Shown piece by piece: positions 39,390-48,835 of a DNA stretch of 64,000 nt; positions within the stretch are counted from its first letter, which is position 1; every line of letters starts with the position of its first letter. The notes under the pieces are model-generated. The model did no database searches. It was not told the DNA's origin and saw only the letters and a program-made list of their open reading frames with translations. This DNA comes from Saccharibacillus sp. O23 (GTDB lineage: Bacteria; Bacillota; Bacilli; Paenibacillales; Paenibacillaceae), in assembly GCF_002205895.1 (NCBI RefSeq), contig NZ_NJDE01000009.1, positions 372,001 to 436,000 of the forward strand, given 5' to 3'. The position numbers were made by a program, and so were the translations under genes.

Positions 39390-40052
39390 ATGAATGTAAC
39401 AAGTTCCGAATTTATGATCAGTGCCGTCGGCCCGAAACAATATCCCGAGGACGGCCTGCCGGAGATCGCGCTTGCCGGACGTTCCAACGTCGGCAAGTCG
39501 TCGCTGATTAACCGCATGCTGCGGCGCAAAAATTTGGCTCGGACCAGTTCCGTGCCGGGCAAGACGCAGCATATGAACTATTATTTGGTCAATCGCTCGT
39601 TCTTTTTCGTCGATTTCCCGGGTTACGGCTTCGCGAAAGTATCGAAGCAGCAGCGGGAAGCATGGGGCCACATGATCGAAGCGTATCTGCTCGAGCGCGA
39701 AACGCTGAAGCTCGTCGTGATGGTCGTCGATCTTCGTCATCCGCCGAGCAAAGACGACGTCAAAATGTACGAATGGCTGAGCCATTACGAACGTCCGATC
39801 TGCGTAGTCACGACCAAAGCGGATAAAGTGCCGAAAACGAAATGGCAGAAACACGCGAAAGTCATCAAACAGGATCTGGGCATGCGTCCCGGCGATCCGC
39901 TCGTCATGTTCTCTTCCGAGAACGATATGGGCAAAGAGGAGCTGTGGAGCGTGCTCGAAGGCTACTTGGGCGAGCTGAAGACGCTTGAGCAGCGCGCAGC
40001 GGAAAAAGAAGCCGCGCAGCCCGAAACTTTCGAAGACGAACCTGCCGAATAA
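39390..40052 (+). CDS. ysxC: Ribosome biogenesis GTP-binding protein YsxC/EngB
   Basis: A 220-residue GTPase needed for 50S subunit assembly. G1 is [11 protein letters not shown]3 is DFPGYG, G4 is TKAD and G5 is MFSSEND, with the usual EngB spacing. A C-terminal acidic extension after residue 195 ([21 protein letters not shown]) is not part of the GTPase fold. GGAGAGG is about 11 bases before the ATG at 39390. The lon-ysxC order is the standard Bacillales arrangement. Confidence 0.97.
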   Translation: MNVTSSEFMISAVGPKQYPEDGLPEIALAGRSNVGKSSLINRMLRRKNLARTSSVPGKTQHMNYYLVNRSFFFVDFPGYGFAKVSKQQREAWGHMIEAYLLERETLKLVVMVVDLRHPPSKDDVKMYEWLSHYERPICVVTTKADKVPKTKWQKHAKVIKQDLGMRPGDPLVMFSSENDMGKEELWSVLEGYLGELKTLEQRAAEKEAAQPETFEDEPAE

Positions 40053-40156
40053 GGCAGGGTTCGCGTAAGATCGCGCAACCGAAAGAAACATGAAGCAATC
40101 TGCTGTAAAACGCTTACAAAAACCGTTTATGCGGCGGAATAAGCAAAGATTTGCGG

Positions 40157-40188
40157 AAAAGGCGTCTCCGGCGACGGAGCCGTCTTTT
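40157..40188 (+). terminator. Terminator after ysxC
   Basis: AAAAGGCGTCTCCG and CGGAGCCGTCTTTT pair at 12 of 14 positions around a GCGA loop. Confidence 0.7.
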
Positions 40189-40201
40189 GGCGTTTAACGG
40201 G

Positions 40202-40207
40202 TATAAT
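40202..40207 (+). promoter_or_regulatory. Putative -10 element for the unknown gene before hemA
   Basis: TATAAT, 47 bp before the ATG. A -35 sequence is not clear. Confidence 0.35.
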
Positions 40208-40253
40208 AAAGTTAAGTTCGTCTACCCATCTTGAGGAATCGAGGGGATTCGCC

Positions 40254-40841
40254 ATGGCGCAGCGTTTAGCTACGGAATTCGTTAAGGCCCGTTTATTGCT
40301 GCCGGAGAGCCAGATGTCGAAATTTCTTCAGCACGTTCAGGACCCGCGCATCCGCTGCCGGGTTCGGATTCTCGACGGCGGAAGCCGCGAGATCGTGCTG
40401 GAAGACGAGAGCGGCGAAGGCGTCTGCCTGCCGTTCGACCGGCGGAGAAACCTCTTCGTCTGCGAATTGTCTTGCCGTCTGGTCAATCCTCGCCTCACGC
40501 ATCTCGTGCGTCAATTATTCGTCATGTTCAAAGGCGCGGGAATGATCCGCCGGATTTACCCCGGATTCGTTATGCTCGACTTCTACGCGGACGGATCGGT
40601 GCGAAGAATCATCGAGTTGACGGGCGGAGCCAGCCGTCTGGTGTTCGAACATCGCGATCAAGTGCCCGAACTTGAATATCGCTTCCGTACGACCGATATC
40701 GAGAAAGAGATCGAAGAGATCCGCCTGCGGGTGGACCTGCTGCTGGATCGCCGGCGAAACGGCATTTCGGATGAAGAAAAGCTTCGGATCGATCGGCTGC
40801 TGCGCCAAGAAGCCCGGCGTTTATTTATATTGGAAGCCTGA
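40254..40841 (+). CDS. Uncharacterised protein upstream of hemA
   Basis: A 195-residue soluble protein. Residues 1-125 alternate short strands and helices (CRVRILDGGSREIVLEDESGE, LFVCELSCRLVN, FVMLDFYADGSVRRIIEL). Residues 140-190 form a strongly charged, probably coiled helix (DIEKEIEEIRLRVDLLLDRRR). No signal peptide or membrane segment, and I recognise no family. GAGGGGAT precedes the ATG. It has its own promoter-like -10 and lies 150 bp before hemA, which has a separate promoter-like element, so it is probably not part of the heme operon. Confidence 0.85.
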   Translation: MAQRLATEFVKARLLLPESQMSKFLQHVQDPRIRCRVRILDGGSREIVLEDESGEGVCLPFDRRRNLFVCELSCRLVNPRLTHLVRQLFVMFKGAGMIRRIYPGFVMLDFYADGSVRRIIELTGGASRLVFEHRDQVPELEYRFRTTDIEKEIEEIRLRVDLLLDRRRNGISDEEKLRIDRLLRQEARRLFILEA

Positions 40842-40910
40842 AAAAAGATTGTTTACATCCAAACATTCATAAACATTTCATTTAATTCTTCCAATTATGC
40901 GAATACGCTG

Positions 40911-40919
40911 TGATATACT
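40911..40919 (+). promoter_or_regulatory. Extended -10 promoter of the hem operon
   Basis: TGATATACT in an AT-rich stretch, 74 bp before hemA. A -35 is not obvious, as is common with extended -10 elements. Confidence 0.45.
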
Positions 40920-40992
40920 TTATATAGTTTGTTTATGACGGTTTGTGTTTATTCTTTTTAGCAGCAATCCCAGATCAGGCGGTGAACTTGTT

Positions 40993-42348
40993 ATGCACAT
41001 TATGGTAGTCGGATTGAATTACCGGACGGCTCCGATCGACATCAGAGAACGGTTTGCCATTGCGGACCAAGACCTTCCGGAAGCGCTGGAGCGCCTCAAA
41101 GAAACCAAAAGCGTGCTGGAAGGCGTGATCGTCGGCACTTGCAACCGGACCGAATTGTACGTCGTAGTGGACCGGCTGCATATGTGCGCGTTCTACATCC
41201 GTAACTTCATGGAGCAGTGGTTCGGCATTCCGAAAGCCGATTTCACGCAGCATTTATATATTTACGAAGACGAGCAGGCGGTCGATCATCTGATGAGAGT
41301 CGTCTGCGGACTCGATTCGATGGTGCTCGGCGAAACGCAGATTCTCGGACAGGTCAAACAAGCGTTTCTGACCGCGCAGGCCGAGAAAGCGACCGGAACT
41401 TGGTTCAACATGCTGTTCAAGCAGGCGGTGACGCTGGGCAAACGCGCCCACTCCGAGACGTCGATCGGCGAGAATGCGGTATCGGTCAGCTACGCGGCGA
41501 TCGAGCTCGGTAAACGCATCTTCGGCATGTTTACCGACAAAAAAGTGCTGATTCTCGGCGCGGGCAAGATGAGCGAGCTGACGGTGAAGCATCTGTACGC
41601 CAGCGGCGCCGCGCAGGTTATCGTGGCTAACCGTACGCTGGATAAGGCGCGGGAATTGGCTGGCAAGTTCAACGGCGTGCCTTGCACGATAGAGGAAGGC
41701 GTGGCGATGCTGAGCGAAGTCGATATCGTCATCAGTTCGACCGGCGCTTCCGATTACGTGCTGACGCGCGAACAGGCGAAGAATCTGGCGGCGGTCCGTC
41801 GTTCGCGTCCGCTGTTCATGATCGATATCGCCGTGCCGCGGGACATCGATCCGGCGATCGCCGAGCTGCCGGGCGTTTTCCTCTACGATATCGACGACCT
41901 CGAAGGCATCGTGGAGAGCAATATGGAACTGCGCCGGGCCGAAGCCCTGAAGATCGAGAAGATGATCGCGCAGGAATCCGATAACTTCTACGGTTGGCTG
42001 AAGACGCTGGGCGTCCGCCCCGTGATTCGCGCGCTTCAAGAGAAAGCGAGCGATATCCATCAGGATACGCTCGAGAGTCTGTTCAACAAGCTGCCGGAAT
42101 TGGACGAGCGTCAACGCAAAGTGATCAGCCGCTTGATGAAAAGCGTAGCGAATCAAATGATGCACGATCCGATCAACCGGGTCAAAGAAATGGCCGCCGA
42201 TCGCGACGGCGCGGAAGCCGTCGAGATGTTTACGAAGATTTTCGCGCTGGAGTCGAGACTGGAAGAAGCGGAATCGGCCGAGACTTCGGAAGCGACCAAA
42301 AAGACTGCGGACACCCCGGTTTTTGCCCTGCGTCCGGCAGTTCTCTAG
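40993..42348 (+). CDS. hemA: Glutamyl-tRNA reductase
   Basis: A 451-residue first enzyme of the C5 heme pathway, reducing glutamyl-tRNA to glutamate-1-semialdehyde. Catalytic Cys50 lies in IVGTCNRTE; GETQILGQVKQAF and the NADPH site VLILGAGKMSELTVKHL are present. The C-terminal dimerisation helices (ALQEKASDIHQDTLESLFNKL) are followed by an unconserved acidic tail. AGGCGGTGA supports the ATG at 40993. It heads an operon that runs through hemL and shares the classical order hemA-hemX-hemC-hemD-hemB-hemL, with two siroheme additions. Confidence 0.97.
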   Translation: MHIMVVGLNYRTAPIDIRERFAIADQDLPEALERLKETKSVLEGVIVGTCNRTELYVVVDRLHMCAFYIRNFMEQWFGIPKADFTQHLYIYEDEQAVDHLMRVVCGLDSMVLGETQILGQVKQAFLTAQAEKATGTWFNMLFKQAVTLGKRAHSETSIGENAVSVSYAAIELGKRIFGMFTDKKVLILGAGKMSELTVKHLYASGAAQVIVANRTLDKARELAGKFNGVPCTIEEGVAMLSEVDIVISSTGASDYVLTREQAKNLAAVRRSRPLFMIDIAVPRDIDPAIAELPGVFLYDIDDLEGIVESNMELRRAEALKIEKMIAQESDNFYGWLKTLGVRPVIRALQEKASDIHQDTLESLFNKLPELDERQRKVISRLMKSVANQMMHDPINRVKEMAADRDGAEAVEMFTKIFALESRLEEAESAETSEATKKTADTPVFALRPAVL

Positions 42349-42361
42349 GCAGGTGAACGGC

Positions 42362-43189
42362 ATGCTGCTGCTTGCGAGTTTGATCGAGTTGATGATTTAC
42401 ATTTATGCCCTGAGCCTTCTGTTCTATTTCTCCGATTGCGTAAGCCGCAGCGTGAGATCCCGGCGGATCGGCGCGGGGCTTCTTGGCGTAACGGCGCTGC
42501 TGCAATTTTCCGTGATCGCGGTTCGCACCGTGATCGAGAGCCGGCCGCCGCTGTTTTCCGTCTACGATTTCTTGTTTCTGTTCGTCTTCGTGCTGACGGC
42601 GGCGGGATTCGCGCTTGCGCTGACGCAAAAAGCCGAATTCGTCGTGCTGCTGTTGGGCATCGTCGGCTTTACGGCCAGCGTGCTGAACGAGTTCTGGTTC
42701 CCGGTAGGCGCGCACGCCGAACATATCGGCTATACGCAGAAGCTGCTGCTGATCCTGCACGTGGTGCTGGCGAATCTAAGCCTCGTGGCGTTGACGATCG
42801 CCGCGGTGTTCGGCATCTTGTACCTTTTTCTGTATGCGATGCTCAAAAAGAAAAAATGGAACGATACGGTTCGCCGGCTGCCGAGTCTGGAACAGACGGA
42901 ACGTTGGGCGCATCTGTCGGTCTTGACCGGAACGCCTCTGCTGATCGTGTCCCTGCTCGTCGCGTTCTTGCTGATCGTGGCGCAGCGGCGTTGGGAGATG
43001 CTGCTGGACGTCAAAGGCATCACCACGTTTGCGGCTTTGGCCGTGTACGGATTGTATTTTCTGCTTAAACGCACGCGCAAATACTCGGGCTTTTCGATCG
43101 CCAAATGGACGCTGGTCGGTTACGCGCTCGTGATCGTCAACTTGCTCAGCAACGCGTTCTCCGAATATCACAAGTGGAACGGAGGCTGA
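42362..43189 (+). CDS. hemX: HemX, CcsA-like membrane protein
   Basis: A 275-residue protein with eight predicted membrane helices, of the cytochrome c assembly (CcsA/HemX) family. In Bacillus subtilis HemX lowers the amount of HemA; that role is taken from the family, not from this sequence. The motif region SVYDFLFLFVFVLTAAGF and the His in LLLILHVVLANLSLVAL fit the family. AGGTGA precedes the ATG, 13 bp after hemA. Confidence 0.92.
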   Translation: MLLLASLIELMIYIYALSLLFYFSDCVSRSVRSRRIGAGLLGVTALLQFSVIAVRTVIESRPPLFSVYDFLFLFVFVLTAAGFALALTQKAEFVVLLLGIVGFTASVLNEFWFPVGAHAEHIGYTQKLLLILHVVLANLSLVALTIAAVFGILYLFLYAMLKKKKWNDTVRRLPSLEQTERWAHLSVLTGTPLLIVSLLVAFLLIVAQRRWEMLLDVKGITTFAALAVYGLYFLLKRTRKYSGFSIAKWTLVGYALVIVNLLSNAFSEYHKWNGG

Positions 43190-43196
43190 GCCGGAA

Positions 43197-43844
43197 ATGG
43201 GCGAATACATGCCGATTATGCTGGATGTCGAAGGAATGAAGACGCTGCTGGTCGGCGGAGGGAAGATCGCGGGCCGCAAAGCCGGGCAGTTGGCTGCGGC
43301 AGGCGCGGATCTGACCGTGATCAGTCCGGAAGCCGTGCGGGAGATTAGGGAGCTGGAAGAAGCGGGCCGGCTTCGTTGGTTGAGGCGCGAGGCTTCGGAA
43401 CAAGACGCCGCGGGCTACCGGCTCGTCTATGCGGCAAGCGGCGACGAAACGCTGAACGACCGGATCTCGGCGGCGGCGAAGGAAGCGGGCGCGCTGACGA
43501 ACGTGGCCAGCCGCGCGCAGCAAGGAAACTTTATTCATCCGGCCGTTTTGCGGCGGGGAAGGCTGATCGTGGCGGCTTCGACGTCCGGAGCCGGTCCTTC
43601 CGCGGCGTCCGCGCTGATTCGGGAACTCGACGAACGTTTCGGCGACGAATACGAAACGTACGCCGAGTTTCTTTACGTGATGCGCGGACGGGTGCGGGAA
43701 GCGGTAAACGAGCCGGAAGTCCGGCACCGCTTGATGCGAAAATTGGCGGAAACCGATATACTGGACCAGATTAGACAAGACAAGTTCGTGCCGTGGAGCG
43801 AAGCAGAAGCCGCCGCATGGATCGAGAAAGAGCGGGAGGAATAA
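43197..43844 (+). CDS. Precorrin-2 dehydrogenase (siroheme branch)
   Basis: A 215-residue NAD-binding protein of the Met8p/CysG N-terminal type: [29 protein letters not shown] binds NAD, and the middle part has [36 protein letters not shown], typical of the family. It oxidises precorrin-2 to sirohydrochlorin and in some members also adds iron. Its ribosome binding site (GGAGGCTGA) is at the end of hemX, eight bases before the ATG. It gives the heme operon a siroheme branch together with the CobA part of the downstream fusion. Confidence 0.92.
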   Translation: MGEYMPIMLDVEGMKTLLVGGGKIAGRKAGQLAAAGADLTVISPEAVREIRELEEAGRLRWLRREASEQDAAGYRLVYAASGDETLNDRISAAAKEAGALTNVASRAQQGNFIHPAVLRRGRLIVAASTSGAGPSAASALIRELDERFGDEYETYAEFLYVMRGRVREAVNEPEVRHRLMRKLAETDILDQIRQDKFVPWSEAEAAAWIEKEREE

Positions 43845-43849
43845 CGGGA

Positions 43850-44794
43850 ATGACAACGGAATTGCGGACAATCGTAGTAGGATCGCGCCAGAGCGCGCTG
43901 GCTCTGACCCAGACCCATCAAGTGATCGAAGCGTTGGAGAAACTGACGGAGGAAGCGGGATTGGCTTTTCGTTTCGAAGTAAAAAAGATCGTGACCAAAG
44001 GCGACCGGATTCTGGACGTGACGCTGTCGAAAGTCGGCGGCAAAGGTTTGTTCGTCAAAGAGATCGAACAAGCGCTGTTGAACGGCGAGATCGATATGGC
44101 CGTGCACAGCATGAAAGACATGCCGTCCGAACTGCCGGAAGGGTTGATCAACGGCGCGGTGCCGCTTCGGCAGGATGCCCGGGACTGTCTGATTTCGCGC
44201 GAAGGCGTGGATCTGGACGGGCTGCCCCGCGGGGCGAAGGTCGGAACCAGCAGCCTGCGCCGTTCCAGCCAACTGTTGGCTTACCGGCCCGATCTGCAGC
44301 TGGAATGGATTCGCGGCAATATCGATTCCCGGCTGCGCAAATTGGAGACCGAAGGGTTCGACGCGATTCTGTTGGCCGCGGCCGGACTGAAGCGCATGGG
44401 TTGGGAAGACCGGATCACTTCGTATCTGCCGGTCGAGGTCTGCTTGCCCGCGGTCGGACAGGGAGCGCTCGGCATCGAATGCCGCGCCGACGACGCCGGA
44501 CTGCTGGAGCTGCTTCGCCGCTATCAGGACGAAGATACGGCCCGCACGGTCCAAGCGGAGCGCTCGCTGCTGGCCGCGCTGAACGGCGGCTGCCAAGTGC
44601 CGATCGGCGCTTACGCCGTGCTTCGCGAAGACGGCAAGACCGTCTCGCTGACCGGCCTCGTCGGGATGCCGGACGGCAGCCTGCTGCTCAAAGAAACCGC
44701 GGAAGGAACCGATCCGACGGAACTCGGGCTTCAGGTCGCAGGCAAATTGGCCGCCAAAGGCGCGGACCGGATTCTCGAACAGGCAAGGGGCTGA
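43850..44794 (+). CDS. hemC: Hydroxymethylbilane synthase
   Basis: A 314-residue porphobilinogen deaminase, making the linear tetrapyrrole. It begins with [18 protein letters not shown] and carries Cys248 in [12 protein letters not shown], the anchor of the dipyrromethane cofactor. The substrate-binding segment [13 protein letters not shown] and RRSSQL are normal. GGGAGGAATAACGGGA precedes the ATG at 43850. Full family length; third enzymatic step encoded in this operon. Confidence 0.97.
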   Translation: MTTELRTIVVGSRQSALALTQTHQVIEALEKLTEEAGLAFRFEVKKIVTKGDRILDVTLSKVGGKGLFVKEIEQALLNGEIDMAVHSMKDMPSELPEGLINGAVPLRQDARDCLISREGVDLDGLPRGAKVGTSSLRRSSQLLAYRPDLQLEWIRGNIDSRLRKLETEGFDAILLAAAGLKRMGWEDRITSYLPVEVCLPAVGQGALGIECRADDAGLLELLRRYQDEDTARTVQAERSLLAALNGGCQVPIGAYAVLREDGKTVSLTGLVGMPDGSLLLKETAEGTDPTELGLQVAGKLAAKGADRILEQARG

Positions 44795-44800
44795 ACTGGA

Positions 44801-46363
44801 ATGACAACAGGCAAAGTATATCTGGTCGGAGCCGGTCCCGGCGACGCCAAATTGATCACGCTCAAAGGGCTGGAATGCATCAAAAAAGCGGACGTCGTCG
44901 TCTATGACCGGCTCGCCAGCCCGCGGCTGCTGCGCCAGATGAAACCGGGAGCGCGCAAAATTTACGTCGGCAAACGCACGGAACGCCATACCATGAAGCA
45001 GGAAGATATCAACAAGCTGCTGGTCGAGCTGGCGTTGGAAGGCCATATCGTCGTTCGCCTCAAAGGCGGCGATCCGACCGTGTTCGGCCGCGTGGGCGAA
45101 GAAGCGGAAGAACTTCGCAAGCACGGCATCGGTTACGAGATCGTGCCGGGCATCACGTCGTCGATCGCGGTCCCGGCTTATGCCGGCATTCCGGTTACGC
45201 ACCGCAACTTGGCTTCTTCGTTCTCCGTCATCACCGGACACGAACATCCGGAGAAGCTGGACAAGATGATCAAATGGGACAAAGTCACGAACGCGACCGG
45301 AACGCTGGTCTTTATGATGGGCGTGGCTCAGATCGGCCATATCTCCGCGCAGCTGCTGAAGCACGGACGTCCGGCTTCGACGCCGGTCGCGCTTGTCCGC
45401 TGGGGTACCCGCGCCGAGCAGGAGACGCTGATCGGCACGTTGGCCGATATCGCGGACAAAGTGGCGGAACGCGATTTCAAACCGCCGGCGGTCATCGTCG
45501 TCGGCGATGTGGTCGGTCAGCGCGAACGGCTGCGTTGGGCCGAGCAGATGCCTTTGTTCGGACGGCGCATTCTGGTCACGCGCGCGCGCAGCCAAGCGAG
45601 CGAATTGGTCGACCGCATCGAGGAATTGGGCGGCGAGCCTTACGAGTTCCCGGTGATCGAGACGATCATGCCGGCGGGCGAAGAGAAGCTGGAGAAGATC
45701 CGGCTGGCGATGAGCGAGATCGAGAGCTACGACTGGGTGTTCTTCACCAGCGTGAACGGCGTCGATTATTTCTTTCGCCATCTGGACGAAGCGGGACTCG
45801 ACGTCCGTTCGCTGCATCGGGCGAAGATCGCGGCCGTCGGACCGGCGACGATCGAAGCGCTGCGTCGCCGTGGCATCCGCTGCGAAGCGCCGCCGGAACG
45901 TTTCGACGCCGAAGGGATGATCGAAGCTTACGGCGAACGGCTGCTTACCGGCGAGCGCGTGCTGCTGCCCAGAGGCGATCTGGCTCGCGGCTGGTTGTCC
46001 GAGACGCTGCAAGAGCGGGGACTCGGCGTAACCGAACTCGATACTTACGAGACGGTATTGACCGGCGAAGACGACGAGGACCTGCTGGATCTGCTGCAAG
46101 ACGATAAAATGCACGCGGTGACGTTTACCAGCTCGTCCACGGTTCGCAACCTGCTCGCGGTACTGAAGCGGATGGGCGCGGACGACGCCGTCGAACTGCT
46201 GAACCGTTCGACGATCGCCTGCATCGGTCCGCAGACGGCCAAGACCGCCGAAGACAGCGGCTTGCGCGTCGATCTGCTGGCCAAAGAAGCGACGATCGAA
46301 AGTCTGTTGGATTCGCTCTGCGGCTGGAAAGCGGGGACGGATCACGGAGAATCGGGTATGTAA
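44801..46363 (+). CDS. cobA/hemD: Uroporphyrinogen-III methyltransferase / synthase fusion
   Basis: A 520-residue fusion. Residues 1-245 are the SAM-dependent methyltransferase CobA/SirA ([52 protein letters not shown]), making precorrin-2. Residues 255-510 are uroporphyrinogen-III synthase HemD ([33 protein letters not shown]). It acts at the split between heme and siroheme: HemD closes the ring, CobA methylates it. AAGGGGCTGA precedes the ATG, 6 bp after hemC. Confidence 0.96.
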   Translation: MTTGKVYLVGAGPGDAKLITLKGLECIKKADVVVYDRLASPRLLRQMKPGARKIYVGKRTERHTMKQEDINKLLVELALEGHIVVRLKGGDPTVFGRVGEEAEELRKHGIGYEIVPGITSSIAVPAYAGIPVTHRNLASSFSVITGHEHPEKLDKMIKWDKVTNATGTLVFMMGVAQIGHISAQLLKHGRPASTPVALVRWGTRAEQETLIGTLADIADKVAERDFKPPAVIVVGDVVGQRERLRWAEQMPLFGRRILVTRARSQASELVDRIEELGGEPYEFPVIETIMPAGEEKLEKIRLAMSEIESYDWVFFTSVNGVDYFFRHLDEAGLDVRSLHRAKIAAVGPATIEALRRRGIRCEAPPERFDAEGMIEAYGERLLTGERVLLPRGDLARGWLSETLQERGLGVTELDTYETVLTGEDDEDLLDLLQDDKMHAVTFTSSSTVRNLLAVLKRMGADDAVELLNRSTIACIGPQTAKTAEDSGLRVDLLAKEATIESLLDSLCGWKAGTDHGESGM

Positions 46364-46370
46364 GATAAAG

Positions 46371-46410
46371 CGGCCGGAATCCTTCATCGCGAAGGACCGG
46401 CCGGATTTTT
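46371..46410 (+). terminator. Intra-operon terminator-like hairpin between cobA-hemD and hemB
   Basis: CGGCCGG...TCCTTC and GAAGGA.CGGCCG form a long stem around ATCGC and a five-T run follows. It is placed inside the heme operon, so it would weaken or stop expression of hemB and hemL from the hemA promoter. No clear second promoter is seen before hemB. Confidence 0.85.
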
Positions 46411-46457
46411 GCCGGTCGCGGCCGGTCCATTTCTTTCTAAAAAAGGAGTCTTTCATT

Positions 46458-47465
46458 ATGGCATTTCCAACTGTCAGACATCGTCGTTTGCGTCGCACCG
46501 CAGCGCTGCGGAGCATGGTCCGGGAGACCGCGATCAGCGCGAACGATTTTATCATGCCGATCTTCGTGACTTACGGAGAAGGCGTCAAGACCGAGATCAG
46601 CTCGATGCCGGGGGTATACAACTTCTCGCTCGACACGCTGAGATCGGAAGTCGACGAGATCGTCGGATTGGGCATCAAAGCGGTGATCTTGTTCGGCATT
46701 CCGGAGACCAAAGACAGCGTGGGCACGGGCGCTTACGCGCAGGACGGCATCGTGCAGCAGGCGACGCGCAAGATCAAAGAATGGTATCCGGACCTGCTGG
46801 TCGTAGCGGATACCTGCTTGTGCGAATTCACCGATCACGGCCACTGCGGCATGGTCCATACGTTTGAACGCGACGGCCATATTCACGGCGACGTGCTTAA
46901 CGACGAATCGCTGGAACTGCTGGTCCGCACGGCCGTATCGCAGGCGGAAGCGGGAGCGGACATCATCGCGCCGTCGAACATGATGGACGGTTACGTTCAA
47001 GCGATCCGGGAAGGGCTCGACGCCGCCGGATACGACCAGATTCCGATCATGGCCTATTCGGTCAAATACGCGTCGGCGTTCTACGGCCCGTTCCGCGAAG
47101 CCGCCGATTCGGCGCCGCAGTTCGGCGACCGCAAGACCTATCAGATGGACCCGGCGAACGCGCTGGAAGCGATCCGCGAAGCGGAGAGCGACGTGCTGGA
47201 AGGTGCGGACATGCTGATGGTCAAACCTGCGATGGCCTATATGGACATCATCCGCACGATCAAAAACGAATTCGATCTGCCGCTTGTGGCTTATAACGTC
47301 AGCGGCGAATACGCGATGGTCAAAGCGGCGGCCAACAACAATTGGATCAACGAGCGGGGCATCGTGCTCGAACTGCTCACCGGACTCAAACGCGCCGGAG
47401 CGGACATCATCATCACTTATCATGCCAAAGACGCGGCCCGCTGGCTGCGCGAAGAACAGCATTAA
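46458..47465 (+). CDS. hemB: Delta-aminolevulinic acid dehydratase (porphobilinogen synthase)
   Basis: A 335-residue HemB joining two ALA molecules to porphobilinogen. The zinc site [14 protein letters not shown] has all three Cys, so this is a zinc-dependent type. Schiff-base Lys residues lie in [16 protein letters not shown] and [18 protein letters not shown] is at perfect distance from the ATG. It follows a strong terminator-like hairpin and precedes hemL. Confidence 0.97.
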   Translation: MAFPTVRHRRLRRTAALRSMVRETAISANDFIMPIFVTYGEGVKTEISSMPGVYNFSLDTLRSEVDEIVGLGIKAVILFGIPETKDSVGTGAYAQDGIVQQATRKIKEWYPDLLVVADTCLCEFTDHGHCGMVHTFERDGHIHGDVLNDESLELLVRTAVSQAEAGADIIAPSNMMDGYVQAIREGLDAAGYDQIPIMAYSVKYASAFYGPFREAADSAPQFGDRKTYQMDPANALEAIREAESDVLEGADMLMVKPAMAYMDIIRTIKNEFDLPLVAYNVSGEYAMVKAAANNNWINERGIVLELLTGLKRAGADIIITYHAKDAARWLREEQH

Positions 47466-47533
47466 GTACCGCAGCCGAAGCCGGAGTCTCGTTTTTCTCC
47501 GGTTCGTCGGACTAATTATCGAGGAGTGATTCC

Positions 47534-48835
47534 ATGAGCGAATCCGTATCCAAGCGGGTCGATACCCGTTCGAGCGCCGCTTTCGAAGAAGCCAAACAAT
47601 ACATCCCCGGCGGCGTTAACAGCCCGGTTCGGGCTTTCAAATCGGTCGGCTTGACGCCGATCTACATCGAGCGGGGCGAAGGTTCCCGCGTCTACGACAT
47701 CGACGGCAACGTCTTTATCGATTACGTCGGTTCGTGGGGGCCGCTCATCATGGGCCATGCGCATCCCGAAGTCGTGCGCGCCCTTCAGGAAACGGCGGCC
47801 AAAGGCACGAGTTTCGGCGCGCCGACGCTGCTCGAGACCGAGATGGCGAAGCTGGTCGCCGAACGCGTTCCGTCCGTCGACATCGTGCGCATGGTCAATT
47901 CCGGCACGGAAGCGACGCTCAGCGTGATTCGTCTGGCGCGCGGCATCACCAAGCGCGACAAGATTCTGAAGTTCGAAGGTTCGTATCACGGGCACAGCGA
48001 CAGCCTGCTGATCAAAGCCGGTTCGGGCGTGGCGACGCTCGGCCTGCCGGACAGTCCCGGGGTACCGGAAACGCTGGCTTCCAATACGATTACCGTGCCT
48101 TATAACGATATCGACGCGGTCAAGCTGGCGTTCGAAAAATTCGGCGAGCAGATCGCCTGCATCATCGTCGAGCCGGTCGCCGGCAACATGGGCGTCGTGC
48201 CTCCGCGGCCGGGCTTCCTCGAAGGCCTGCGCGAAGCGACGGAACGTTACGGCAGCCTTCTGATCTTCGACGAAGTCATGACCGGCTTCCGCGTGGGCTT
48301 GAATTCCGCGCAAGGACGTTTCGGCGTGACGCCGGATCTGACCTGCTTCGGCAAGGTGATCGGCGGCGGTCTGCCGGTCGGCGCTTACGGCGGCAAACGC
48401 GAGATCATGGAGCAGGTCGCTCCTAGCGGCCCGATCTATCAGGCCGGTACGCTCAGCGGCAACCCGCTGGCGATGGCGGCGGGCTACACGACGCTCAAAC
48501 TGCTGACGCCGGCCGTCTACGAACGGCTCGAAGAAGCCGGCGCGCGCCTGCAAGCGGGCTTCGAACGAAACGCCCGGGAAGCCGGGATTCCGGTGACGAT
48601 CAACCGGGTCGGTTCGATGGTCTGCCCGTTCTTCGCGGAAGGTTCGGTCGTGGACTACGACACGGCCAAAGCGAGCGATCTGGCCCTGTTCCGCCGCTAC
48701 TTCGCGGCGATGATCGACCGCGGCGTCAGCGTGGCGCCGTCGCAGTTCGAAGGCATGTTCGTCTCGGGCGTGCACAGCGACGCCGATATCGACGCCACGA
48801 TCGAAGCGCACCGCGGCGCGCTGCTGTCGCTCTGA
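47534..48835 (+). CDS. hemL: Glutamate-1-semialdehyde 2,1-aminomutase
   Basis: A 433-residue PLP enzyme making 5-aminolevulinate, the second step of the C5 pathway. PLP Lys274 lies in [18 protein letters not shown]; the N-terminal [15 protein letters not shown] and the substrate-site [17 protein letters not shown] are normal. GAGGAG supports the ATG. The stop overlaps the start of the next gene by one base (TGATG), coupling the two. Confidence 0.97.
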   Translation: MSESVSKRVDTRSSAAFEEAKQYIPGGVNSPVRAFKSVGLTPIYIERGEGSRVYDIDGNVFIDYVGSWGPLIMGHAHPEVVRALQETAAKGTSFGAPTLLETEMAKLVAERVPSVDIVRMVNSGTEATLSVIRLARGITKRDKILKFEGSYHGHSDSLLIKAGSGVATLGLPDSPGVPETLASNTITVPYNDIDAVKLAFEKFGEQIACIIVEPVAGNMGVVPPRPGFLEGLREATERYGSLLIFDEVMTGFRVGLNSAQGRFGVTPDLTCFGKVIGGGLPVGAYGGKREIMEQVAPSGPIYQAGTLSGNPLAMAAGYTTLKLLTPAVYERLEEAGARLQAGFERNAREAGIPVTINRVGSMVCPFFAEGSVVDYDTAKASDLALFRRYFAAMIDRGVSVAPSQFEGMFVSGVHSDADIDATIEAHRGALLSL

